64,000 bases of DNA from Alnus glutinosa (taxonomy: Eukaryota; Streptophyta; Magnoliopsida; Fagales; Betulaceae): NCBI RefSeq assembly GCF_958979055.1, contig NC_084888.1, positions 762,001 through 826,000 of the forward strand. The letters run 5' to 3'. Both the position numbers and the translations under genes were made by a program. The notes under the pieces were generated by a model. That model did no database searches. It had not been told where the DNA came from and saw only the letters and a program-made list of their open reading frames with translations. Positions 32,946-44,121 of this stretch are shown here, piece by piece. How positions within the stretch are numbered: the stretch's first letter is position 1; the number at the start of each line of letters is the position of its first letter.

Positions 32946-35900
32946 TCATAGCGCTCGAATTTGGCCTCCATAGCCATAGTACTTCAACAGCCCTTCATCT
33001 TGCCGCCAATTCTCCTTCACTTTCACTTCAACCTGTTCAGACATGGTTGTCTTAAATAAGGTGAATAATTTCCTAACAGAAACAACAACCAGAAAGGTTT
33101 CTTGAAAATAATGCTACACCCAAATCACCAATAGTAGCATACAACTAAATGTTATGGTGGTTGCACCTCAAGAAAGACCTTCTTCTGTAAGAAGTCTTCG
33201 ATGTCAAGCCGGGCAGCTGTTGCAAGTAGTTTCAGAGCCTTCCCTTCCTGTAGTTATTGAGACAAAGAATCAGATAATCATATCAAATGCTTTGTGTGCA
33301 CGTTTCTGTGTATATTGCAAAATTAATCCTTAGACGAGTAAAGTTCATAATGCACCAAAATCAAGTTTAAAGTTTAACAAAAATTAAAGCTCTTCTATTT
33401 ATATATACTTTATATCTGTAGCAAGCAGTGTTAGTATTTCAAACATTTAAAATGTTTGTTGACCATTGCTAATGCTACAATACATTCACAACATTTTTGC
33501 CACCTTGTGTGTTAAACACAGTCAAATTGATGGTGAAAGCCTTAAACCAAAATCTCCAGTATAAATAAGATCTCTACCAGAACTCCATTCCTCATATAGA
33601 AATGGAAAAACAAATTCTTTAAAGGGTCATCCATTGATAGAAGAGATGAAAAACACGACATTGTTATTTTGCCTCCAAAATGCTAATGCCTCCCATTGCT
33701 ATACTACTCATCACCCTCCCTTCTGATCTACTTAGAGTCCATTTGGTTTAAAGGTTTCAAAACGCGCAGCTTGAAAAAATAGCGATTTCAAAACGTAGTT
33801 AATGAAAACTAATTTTTAAAAATGCAATTAGCCTTTGGTAAATTTGTGGTTCAGCATCATGCGTTTTTTTAAAACGCACCCCCTTACTTAAAAATGTGGA
33901 TTTTTCTACGTTTTCAAACCACCATATTTTTTAAATGCACTCCCAAACGGGATACTCTTAGTGATTTTGTTTAAAAATGCACATTTAGCCTACGAAATCG
34001 TAGGGCCAAACGGACTCTTACTATATTAGCAAAGGCCCCATTCCATCCAACCATTATATCAGATACATCTCTGGCTCAAATAGCACCTCCCTTTTAAGAA
34101 AATGTGGTTTGAAGTCAAGGTCTCAGGACCTACTGGGTGCATGTCACTGACCATAAAAGGAAAAAAAAAAAAAAAATCAACCAGTACATCCCACAATCAA
34201 TTATACTCACTTTCCCAATGAGGATGATCTTCTGCGAATTCTGTTCAACAACAATTTCTACTTGTATAAAATCTTTTGCAGTTGGCCTCGCTTTATAGCT
34301 CACTACATTCACCTGTAAGATCCCCAAATTAAAAGCACCACAAAAAGAAAAAAGCATTTGCCAAAATTAACTTAAAAAGAGAAAAACTGAGGAACTGAAA
34401 TCAATTGATTTTTTTTGGTTTGTTTTTTTTTTTTTGGTATTGAGGAATAGTATGCCTCACAAGCCAATCATGATGTTTCCAATAATATACCTGACATGCA
34501 TAAGGAACTTCATTACGGTATTGCATAAAGATCTTTTCTCTAACAATTTCAGATATGAAGAATCTTTCTGGGTGCTCACTAACAATATCCTGAGAATTCA
34601 AATGCAACAAGGTAAGTGATCATATACGAGAAGCAATTAACTTTAAAATATGAAAGCATCACTAAAATTGCAGGACCTCATTTAAAGATGAAAGAAGGTG
34701 ACAATTAGCACCAAAAAAAAAAAAATCACTTTTGGTAAATGGGCTGGAGATCATAAAATGTTACTCGGTGAAATAGGCCTGGAGATGCCTATCCTACAAC
34801 CAAACCAAGTCCCTTCTTAGTTGCTACGATGATTTTACATTTCCTATTGAATTTAAATATTCCAATCATCATGCCAGCTCAATATGGTACATATCCCATT
34901 AATGATTACATCAGTAACAACAAGAAAGAGTACGCCATAGGCATCTTGCCTCAAATATCATGTTATATTGGTATGTGCACCAAGTCTCATCACGGAAGAT
35001 CATAGAATCAAGTCCTCAAGGCTTTTCACCTGTGTTAGATGAGAGTACACTCAAGCAGCAACTGGTGTGGGTTCATGTGTAGCATATCAGCCATGGCTAA
35101 GCACAAATTCAAAGTTGGGAAAGCCAAATGGACCATTCAGTTGCATGGTGAAAAGCATTATTATATCAAAGTGAGTTTCCAACTAGTAGAACGTAATTTT
35201 AGTTCAATGCTAGGATGTTAGAATAATTAGGAATAAAGTACATTGCACCAACACTCAGAGGTCATCTTATGTCAATAACTCGAGGTTACATTACATTGCT
35301 CTCCATATATTTCAAGCTTTATACTTTTAATCAATTGACTCGATGATAAACCAACATAGAGTAAATCTTTTAGCCAATAGCAATATCTTCATACTCATGA
35401 GATTTCATGTCATCAACGCAACACGTACCATTTCCGAATTCAGTTGAATCCCATTTTAGCTTTTGAATCATATATATTCACTCTTTTCTTATATTGAGCT
35501 CTTATTAAGTGACTATTAGCTTTGGGTCCGCAATCCCGATCATAATTTTCTACTCCCAGGGAGAAAGGTTCTTCCCTTTTTGGCCAATTGTGAGCAAGAA
35601 GGGATTTGAACCTCCAACACCGTGGTTCGTAGCCATGTGCTCTAATCCTTTAAGTCACAGGCCCCACCATGTCTCCACTGGATCTGTTCTTGGGAGTACC
35701 CTAAAGTAAAGAACCTTTTGTCTTCAGCAAATACAACATGAATATATAAAAACAGCGCCTAATAGTATGAATTCACAAAAAGAGCTAGACAATGAATTTT
35801 TGATCCAGCCATAGAAGAGAAGTCAAGTTGCTGTAAAGCTTTTCTTGTGTGGAACTCACGTACAACATTGGATTGAGCCAAGTCTTATACGAATTTGAAA

Positions 35901-38900
35901 GTCGATTTATTAAGACTATAGGTTTAGAATAGCTTTTAATTTGGTTCATTAATTTATGAGTTATAGACATTTTTATGCGTATGAATAGATCTAGAATTTC
36001 ATAAAATACCTGTGCATAACTTTTTTTGGCTAAATTTCATAATTATGTTTGGTCTATAAGTTCTAATAGTATCAAGAGACTTTTATTGGGTTTTCCTAGG
36101 AATTTGTTTACTAGTTACATTAGGAGTCATAGTCCTAGTAGGTTAAGTAAGAGTCAATAAGTCTATGTAAACATATTTCATTGTATCCACAATTTAGACG
36201 TAGTTAATGAAACTATAAGTGATTTGTGTTATTGAAGGCATGCATGGCTAGAGTATTCTTCCTTTCTCTCTTCTTCTTTGGCACATTGTTATCATTCACA
36301 TCACTATTGAGACGGCTCCTAAAACAACTTCTCTTTCCATCCCTCTTTACAGTCCCAAATCAAGTACCTTTCCTTAAAAATTAAACTGTAACCCCCAAAT
36401 ACTTTCTCTACCAAATAACCTATCGAACCAGCCTTGAATTCCAAAATACAGCTGCCATCCAGAATTTTCCAGCAATGTGTTTGCTTTAAGAAACAGTGCT
36501 TTACCCGTTTTCCCCATCTTGAAACCCTAACCCTTTGTTTATCATATTCCAGTAACAGCAAAGCAATGTCTCCTCACAAAATCAAACCAAAAACTTGACA
36601 GAGACATTCATTATCTGTGCTTAATTTGTGCAGTTCATGCCCAATAGATGGAATTAGACTATATTAATATATTAAAACAATGATAAGACCATAATATACC
36701 ATCACAGCTCATAAATGTTCATTTTTAAAAGAAAAGGACCCCTGGAAAAAATTGAATTTCTACATGCCTTTGGATAATAAGGTGGTCCAACAGGAAGTTT
36801 TGATAGTATCCAGTCCTTGATATCTTCCACTCCATGACCATATTTTGCACTCACAGGTATAACCTCATCTACATCTGTAAATTTCTCATACCACTGCAAG
36901 GAACATGAAATTTAAGCTAGGATAAAAACTTACTTATTCTCAAATAATGAATGCAATTATACAGGACAAAGAAAATATCAACTGAGTTCCGACCTCCAGT
37001 TTCTTTGCAATTTCACCCGGTTTAATCATGTCTTTCTTATTCAAAACCAGCAAAGTGGGTGGTTTATCTTTGAGGTTTCCTACACCTTCTTCTAACACTT
37101 CATCAATCTAGAAAAAGGAAAATGAATTAAAGAAACAACACAAACTTTGAAAAAGAATTCTGCAAACAAAGAAGCATACTTTTTGGGGCACTTTACATGC
37201 ATCAACAAGGACAAGTACACAGTCTGCATTGACGGCAGCGCTTCGAACATTCCTCATCATCATAGAGTCCAACTTGTGCATTTTCTTCTCAATAACACCA
37301 GGTGTGTCATAAAGCACCATCTGCAACCAAACCCTTAGTTCAGATGTCTGAGAGCCAGAAAGAAATGCAGCCCTAAAGAGTCAGGAAGTTATCTAAGTTG
37401 ACTAGATGTAATGTGTCATATACTCCTTTTGCAGGGATCTAGAGCAGTACTTATGACAATATATATAAGTTGACTAGATGTAATTTTCCTGTCAACGAGA
37501 CATTGGAATTCCCTTATAAATAAACATTGTTTTACAGGTCAAAGTTTTCTGAAGCCTTATTGTTATTCTGTATATGCTATATTCTTTCTTCATTCATTCT
37601 ATATTATCGCAGTCAGTACAACTATTTTCTTAACATGAATTATAGGAAAGCCAATAAAAATCATTCACTAAGACAATTTGAAGTCAGAATGTCTATCAGC
37701 AAAAAGCTTTACCTACTACCAATAACCCTGTATTAGCTTCAAAAAGTCCCGTAGGACATTAAATTTGCACAAGCAACTATCAACAAATACTCAAGAAAGT
37801 TGGATTAATCTTTTTTGCATAATTTATGAGGAAATGAAGTCGAATGGTAACCAACCAATCATATTCCTATTAGTAAATATGAACACGCTCATCTTATGAC
37901 TAAGATAACAACAATCCGAAAACAGAATCAAGATTGAGTTTCACTCTTATTCTAAACAGGCATCTGTATATGTCCTAAATATAAGGTCATCCAATCAGAT
38001 TGTAATAGGAAACTAAACAAAGAAAAAAAAAAAATCGGTGCAAGAGAGTGATGCTTGAAGGATTTGAGACAAACAGAGAATGAGGAACATCTCACAAAAC
38101 AGATCCAAAGCAGAAACACTGCCAGAGTAATCAACAGAATGAACGGCCCAAACGCCTGAAACTTAATATGAGCCATTTTATCTCAGTTACTTTAAGCCAC
38201 AAAAGGACTTCTGCTTTAAGTTTTAACTGGTAACTAAAATCAACAGCAAGAGAATTAGATATTAATAAAAAAAAACAACAAAAAGAAAAAACCAAACCTG
38301 ATACTGTGGGCCAGAACATATACCAAGAATTCGGTGCCTCGTAGTTTGAGGTTTATCTGTAACTATTGAAAGTTTTTGGCCTATCATCTGGTTTGAAAGT
38401 GTACTCTTTCCGACATTTGGCTTGCCAAGTACAGCCACATAACCTACATTTGATTCATTAAAATTCAGAACCACATAACCTACATTTGATTCATTAAAAT
38501 TCAGAACCACAACGGAAAAATATGCCGTGAAGCTTCTCAAGAAAATAGAAAGAACTCAAAGCATGAACCACGAGCAAAAAGATGGGAAACGGACTCCACA
38601 TTGAAAAAAATGTAGGATATGCATTTTTTTTCGACAGACTGAATCAAATTTTGATCTTCATAAACACTGGCCATTAGAGAAGGAAGACAGTTCCCGCAGG
38701 CCTGTTCTCTAAAGCTGGTTATTTGATTGATACACTAATTCTTTAGAGGATATAGTCATTAAAAACACTAGCTTTGAACATATTCATCCACCTGAACTAC
38801 ACCTGATAAGTCACAAGAATGCAAAGTGCGAAAAGCATGATTTCTCTAAGAAAATGGACTGAAGGTCGCAGTATCGGGTTTTCGGCATTGCTTCCAGGTA

Positions 38901-39555
38901 AAGGCATTCTTTTCAAAATTAAAGAGAATTCAGATGTTAGCTTGTTTGACATTCAAAGGGCTTATTGAAAGTTATAGAACTAATCTGAAGAAGTTCATGT
39001 AAATAATTATTAACCACTATTCTTTAAAAGGAACACATCATGCCGATTATACAGATGCAAAAGTTTACAATTTTCAAGCTATCACATTTCTTAATTCTTT
39101 ATCCGAAATTCTGGGTACCCAAAATCACAAAAAGTAACAAACAAACTAAAACACAGTATAATAGAAAGCAGAGGCTAACCGCTACGATGGTTGGGGTCTG
39201 AGGTATAGTCAAGCTCCTCCATCTCATAGTCGTCGAGCAAGGCCATGTTCCTGTCAGGCTTCACACTCAGAGACAAGAACGAAGACTCGTCCTCCGAATA
39301 CGATGTCGTCTCTGCATCCTCTTCAGAATCATACTGTTCCTCTGACAAGATAAGGCTTCGGTTGTTGTTCCTGTTCCTGGAAGTGCTACGGGTTTGGAAG
39401 TGGAAACGGGATTGCCGGAATCGGTTTCTAGTGAAATGGGGCAACGGAATTTTGGTGCTGAATGGGGCGGTGAGGAATTTATCGATGTGGGAGTAATGGG
39501 TAAGGACCAGTTTATCTCCGGGAAGCATTGGATAGGTGTGTAGAGCTAGCTCCAT
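32946..39555 (-). CDS. ERA1: ERA-like GTPase, chloroplastic
   Basis: Nine exons (minus strand): 39180-39555, 38298-38443, 37180-37320, 36994-37107, 36768-36893, 34491-34589, 34211-34312, 33167-33247, 32946-33032, giving 423 aa. The first about 80 residues are basic and Ser-rich, fitting a transit peptide, then an acidic linker. GTPase motifs: G1 GKPNVGKS (132-139), G3 DTPG (179-182), G4 NKKD (244-247), G5 SAK (274-276). The C-terminal KH domain has GKEG (367-370) across the exon 7/8 junction. Bacterial Era binds 16S rRNA during small-subunit assembly, so a role in plastid ribosome assembly is inferred. Intron 5 must use a GC donor (AAG then GCATGT); the only nearby GT brings a stop. A 36-bp duplication gives exon 2 two in-frame acceptors. 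An upstream in-frame ATG at 39618 exists, but the start at 39555 gives a more typical targeting peptide. Confidence 0.93.
33735..34017. mobile_element. 283-bp Tourist-type MITE in ERA intron 7
   Basis: Ends GAGTCCATTTGG (left) and, read backwards, GAGTCCGTTTGG (right) are inverted repeats flanked by TTA at 33732-33734 and 34018-34020. The core has related inverted segments rich in AAAACGCA/TGCATTTTTA. Fits PIF/Harbinger-derived Tourist elements, with no coding capacity. Confidence 0.8.
35518..35703 (-). other. Nuclear insertion of chloroplast DNA (NUPT) around trnR-ACG
   Basis: About 186 bp matches, from memory, the chloroplast inverted-repeat region around trnR-ACG. One side has TTTGGGTCCGCAATCCCGAT and a GGGAGAAAGGTTCTTCCC block, as in the trnR downstream spacer. 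Then comes the tRNA itself and, on the other side, CATGTCTCCACTGGATC as in the rrn5-trnR spacer. It lies inside ERA intron 5. Several substitutions against the plastid version, mostly C-to-T or G-to-A type, suggest an old transfer with decay of methylated cytosines. Confidence 0.75.
35591..35664 (-). pseudogene. trnR-ACG: Plastid-derived trnR-ACG pseudogene
   Basis: 74-nt tRNA-shaped sequence on the minus strand beginning GGGCCTGTGACTTAAAGGAT and ending GGTTCAAATCCCTTCTTGCT plus CA. The anticodon loop GGCTACGAACC with ACG is retained. Compared with the plastid tRNA as I remember it, the D-arm (normally TAGCTCAGAGG) and acceptor pairing have changed, so it is unlikely to be functional in the nucleus. 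Confidence 0.7.
38435..38506. repeat. Perfect 36-bp tandem duplication spanning the ERA exon 2 acceptor
   Basis: Two identical 36-bp units (38435-38470, 38471-38506), each starting CCACATAACCTACATTTGAT on the plus strand. Read on the gene strand each unit ends AATGTAG, a 3' splice site, and the next begins GTTATGTGG, the exon 2 start. The duplication therefore makes two equivalent acceptors 36 nt apart. Confidence 0.95.
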
Positions 39556-39660
39556 TTTTGGAGCTCTGCAGTTACTGTTGGCACTTTGCGTCTTTCGGCT
39601 CCTTTCACTAATCTTCACAACCGGTTCACAAAAACGTCATCGTTTAGGAATTGTGAAAAA

Positions 39661-39663
<3 letters not shown>

Positions 39664-39712
<49 letters not shown>
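39664..39712. repeat. (TA)n microsatellite just upstream of ERA
   Basis: About 24 AT units located 110-160 bp upstream of the ERA start codon, in its presumed promoter or 5'UTR. Confidence 0.95.
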
Positions 39713-39713
<1 letters not shown>

Positions 39714-39715
<2 letters not shown>

Positions 39716-41530
39716 TGCGTTTGGAAAACTATTTTATTTCAATTAAACTCAAAATAGACTTGATGAGTAATGTTATTTAGAATACTACTATACGATGGTC
39801 ATATAATTGAAATAATGTAACAATAAAAATTAACTTTTGGATCAACTAAGGCTTAAAAAAAATAATAATAATAATAATTAATTGTTGATTTTTTATGTTA
39901 CATCATTTTAGTTGTATAGCAATCTATTAAATTGTAATTTTTTTTTCTTCACTTAAGAAGAAAATAGCGCAACCCCGAAAATATTTTTTTTGTTTGCTGT
40001 TTTCAAAACACCAACAAAACGACCAATGTTTTCCCACAATGACGAATGCATTTTAAAGAATAATTCTATACACACGTTGATATGGTATTGTCAATCCACT
40101 CTTCGATAAACCCTTATTAAAAGAAAAAAAAAAAATCAATGATATATTAACAATGTCACGTCAGATAGTGGTGAGATATTAGTGTGATATAAAATATTAC
40201 TTATTTTTAAAATTCAAAAAACTATACATTTATGCCTCTAGTGCCACCCTTTTGCAATATCCTCCCAATAGTTTAATTTTTGCGATGTTCTTCTCAATTT
40301 ATCATTAGAATTGCAATGTTCCCTTCTGCCCTCAAAATGACAAAAATATTAGCTCTTGTTTTTTTATTTTTTTCAGAATTTTTCGTTTTTTTTTTTCTTC
40401 TAAGTGTTTGCTTTTTTTCAAAAGAAATTATCATATGCAGGATATTTGTAAATCCTTTAATAAATTTATCATATTTGTGATTGGATGTTGTTATAAAAGT
40501 ATTGACGAATATCGTTATATAATATGCGTGAAGGCCCTGTTATGTTATGTTATGTTGTTATGTTATTATTAATCGTCCCATCGAGGAAATGAGAATTTGG
40601 AAACTCTTTCCCTATAATTGGTGTGGAGCCCTTGAAATGGCTATTTTATCAAACAATTGGCATGCATGACATTTTAGGCACTTCCAACCTTCGGAATCAT
40701 GGCCCCTGGCTTCACCGACTCGACTCTATGTTATTTGTTACGTCTCCCCTCGATTTCCTAATCAAATGGGGATTTGAAATAAACATCATCTTCCCAGGCA
40801 AGCTTCAAAGACAATCAGCAATGATTTTGCAAATCCTTTAATAAAATCAAGCACAAAAACAAAAACATGGGCAAAATCTTAGGCAGAACAGGAAAATTCA
40901 CATAAACAGGCTTAACATCCTCCACAATCACTATCAGCCGAAATGCTTACAGAAATCCAAAAACCTCATCAATTTTTAGAGTTGAAAAATTATTTTCTAC
41001 TTGGTGTTTCAGCAACCAAAAGGCGGCCATGGAAAACATCTTAAAAGTAAATATGTCTAGGGCGAATAAGGCAGAATGCAACACAAAATTGGCATATCAG
41101 CTCACTTGAGTTTGTATGGAAACAAATCAAACATTGGAATGGAACCATTCTCCCACGTGCCGGACTTCGAAATAATCCTCAGGTTGCCAGAGTTATAAAT
41201 GAACACATTCAAATCTACCAGGAGATTTATCCATCTCCCTTCTATGCACTGCTTCAGCAAAAATGATGATTAAAATTGACTGACCCCTGCTGAAAATCAT
41301 GATTATAATAACCAGACTTATCTATTTCACGATCTATCAGCTTCCATATTGGTAGCAAAGGGCACAAAGTGAAATTATTTTGGTGGAACTATCAACTATA
41401 CAGCCTCTTGAGTGCAGATAAATCAACTGACAAAAGCAAGAGACTGTATCCAGTATCCACGAAGTGTAGGGACCTTTTATTCTTATCTTCCATGACAAGG
41501 CATCATGGTTGCTACTTGATTGGCCACCCA
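39714..41530. other. Intergenic stretch between ERA and the coiled-coil gene
   Basis: AT-rich near 39.7-40.6 kb. The part from about 41.0 kb probably holds the 3'UTR of the minus-strand coiled-coil gene. No gene recognised. Confidence 0.4.
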
Positions 41531-44121
41531 TTAATTGGCTGCATCATCACCTTCAGGATTCTGAAAATGGTCGGTGGAAGATGATCCTCTTCCTGTTGGA
41601 AGGTAGGACCATGCTAAGGCTGCAGTGCCAAGCGTGATCGCAGCAGCAATTGAACCCCAAACCCACCTTTGCCTTCTTTGCTTCATTTGCCTTTCATGCC
41701 GTGCCACCTCTACAAAAACAGAAAACTGCCACAGTTAGAGGAGCAAATAATGGATAACACATGTAACAGGGCCTATATGAAAGTTGGAAGCACTTGTGCA
41801 AGCATCAAATACAACAGGTTTCCATGTGCATATTCTAGTTTGAGCGTGTATATATGCACATAAGCATACACGTGTGGATTTGTGCACAAGAGAACACTTT
41901 ATCATCTTGTTCTGGTTGTATACAAATGATTATGCAGGCTTAAGGTTGGTAATAAAATAAACGAGAATGATAGATAATATAAGGCATCAAAATCTGACCT
42001 AAAGCATCTTGGTTCCTTTGATACATTTCCCGATTCACGACCTCATAAAAATGGAGTCTGTCAAACAATCGAGCAATTTCAAAGTTCTTTGACTCGATCT
42101 CAGCTTCCATCTCCATCTCCATCTCAGCCCTTGCAACACCCCTCCCAATAGATTCAGATACAAACCTAGCAACATGTACCTGTTGACACAGTTCTTCTGG
42201 AGGATCACAATCCAGCTGCTCACCCTCTGTTATAACAGTGGGATCAGCAGGGAGTGTCAATCCCACAGCAGATAACTGTTGCCTTAGCCTCTGCCACTGG
42301 CTTCGCATGTTATTCAGGGCTTCTTCTGCTTGCTTCCGCTTCTCTATCTCCATCAATACATTCAATCTCATTTCACCCAATTCAGCTTCAACATCTCGAA
42401 GAGAAGGCTGTGGCCCACCATCGGAGGATAATTCTGTAGGAAGAGAATCAATTAAGATGCCAATACTGCTATATACTTACTACTGTCTTTGCATATTTAC
42501 AAAAGTGAATTAAAGACATAGAACCCCAAGGGATAGCTCAATCGGCTGAGGACCACGCCTCATGAAGCGGATGGAGGTCACTAAGTTTGAATCTCCCATT
42601 TCTTCTCCTCTTGGAGCAAATAATTTATTAATAAATAAATGCTCAACTTTTACCATTCCAGCAATTATATTTTAGGGGAAAATACACTTTCCACCCCAAA
42701 CTACCACCCGTTTGGTGCTAATTCCATGTACTAAACTCTCTCAAACAACCAACAAAACTAAAGACACAGAATCTTGCAGTCAAGCTCCTCAGCAAGAATT
42801 TGAATACCCAACACAATGGGAAATACTGGAATGTCCCTAGCAACAATGATAATGAATGCTGATTCTAACATATACTGAGACATTTACCAAACAACTGCTC
42901 CAGCACTGTATTTTTCATGTATATACAACATTGAAGACACATACGCAAAACTAAAAAAAAAAAAATGAAAAGAAAATAAAAAAGAACAGAAATTATATTT
43001 GAGCTCCTCAGCTCATACCATTTCTAAATTTGAGCCGCCAAACCTATCTTTGGCAGAACTTGACCGTTCACATCCACAAAGTGATGGGCCTTCCCTCTCA
43101 TGTTGGTGATTCTGTTTAGAAAATCCAACTTTTTTAAGACACCATCTAATGCATTGTCTTTGAAATAAAATGTTATGGATTGCAAAATTACCCTCCTTAA
43201 CTTAAACTCAACCTTTCAAGTAGAGTAAAAGTTAAGTTAGGAAAGTTAATAAAATTGTGTCTATTGACTTTTCAAAGAGGACAATGTTTTGGACATCCCA
43301 AAATGAATAGAAGGCCAACAATACAGGATTGAGGGAATAAGTATATAAATAAATAATTGATAAGACTACCACAAGTATATAATAAATGAAAAATAGACAA
43401 GAAAAGACCGATTACCTTCCCAAGCATCAAAAAACTCCCCCATTGGTGTGGTAAGCTTCATAGAACGTTCTGCCCCAGAATTATCCTCTCCATCTGTGTT
43501 GCTTGTAACACTAAGTGAGTCCTGTGGATCAAAGAAATTTTCAGACTCACCATCTCTTTCAACCTTCAACTCATCATCTTCCCTAACCGCACCATTACTT
43601 GTACTGCTGCTCCCAAGTTCCCCATTACAGCACCCAAGTTTGCTGTTACAGCTTCCAACTTCACAGGCATGGCCACCATTCACATGCTCCTCCTCATTAG
43701 TACCAGGAATGGTGAAAGTAACAGAGACATTATCAGTTGAATGGATAACCTCCATTTCCGCATTCTCGATATTCCCATTGACCTTTTCGTCAGTCTTTCG
43801 GTGAGAGGACACATCATCCTCAGAAAAGCTTTTCCCAAGGCGTGGCCCACGGCGTTTGTGGTTGATGATGTATGGGGAAGGTGTGAATGAAGTGGGTGAA
43901 TCTGGAAGCGGGGTTGCCTTAGGAGTGGCATAGAGTGCTGGTGTTATCTGAGGGCGTTTAACTCTCCTTTCTGTGGCTGGCAAACTACTTCTCCGATCCA
44001 GCTTTGAATTAGGAACAGGTATTGAATTAGGAGGCTTTGAATTGGGAAGAGACTTGTCGACGGATTTCGAGGATCCAGGTTCTATCAACCTATCGAAAGC
44101 TATAGCACTAAATGTTGGCAT
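41531..44121 (-). CDS. Plant coiled-coil, C-terminally membrane-anchored protein (At5g66480/At3g50910-like)
   Basis: Three coding exons: 43416-44121, 41999-42433, 41531-41709, giving 439 aa; both introns are GT-AG. The N-terminal half is low-complexity and polar: it begins MPTFSAIAFDRLIEPGSS, then Pro/Ser-rich and a GKSFSEDDVSSHRK segment. Residues about 235-380 are rich in charged heptads (ELGEMRLNVLMEIEKRKQAE and later EMEMEMEAEIESKNFEIARL), predicting a coiled coil. Residues about 396-417 (WVWGSIAAAITLGTAALAWS) form one membrane span close to the C-terminus, which suggests a tail anchor. The family is known in Arabidopsis under the misleading label 'netrin receptor DCC'; its function is unknown. 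A 5'UTR exon lies at about 45.3-45.4 kb, so intron 1 is in the leader. A SINE sits in coding intron 1. Confidence 0.87.
42526..42640 (+). mobile_element. tRNA-derived SINE copy in an intron
   Basis: Best preserved of three copies. GGGATAGCTCAATCGGCTGA carries box A (TAGCTCAATCGG), followed by GGACCACGCCTCATGAAGCG and GGTCACTAAGTTTGAATCTC with box B. The tail is pyrimidine-rich then AT-rich. It lies in the first coding intron of the coiled-coil gene, opposite to its transcription. Confidence 0.65.

Noticed and set aside
39556-39618. Longer ERA start at 39618 adding 21 residues
   Set aside because: The added stretch (MKISERSRKTQSANSNCRAP) is not typical of the family start, and the ATG at 39555 gives a more usual N-terminus; it remains possible.
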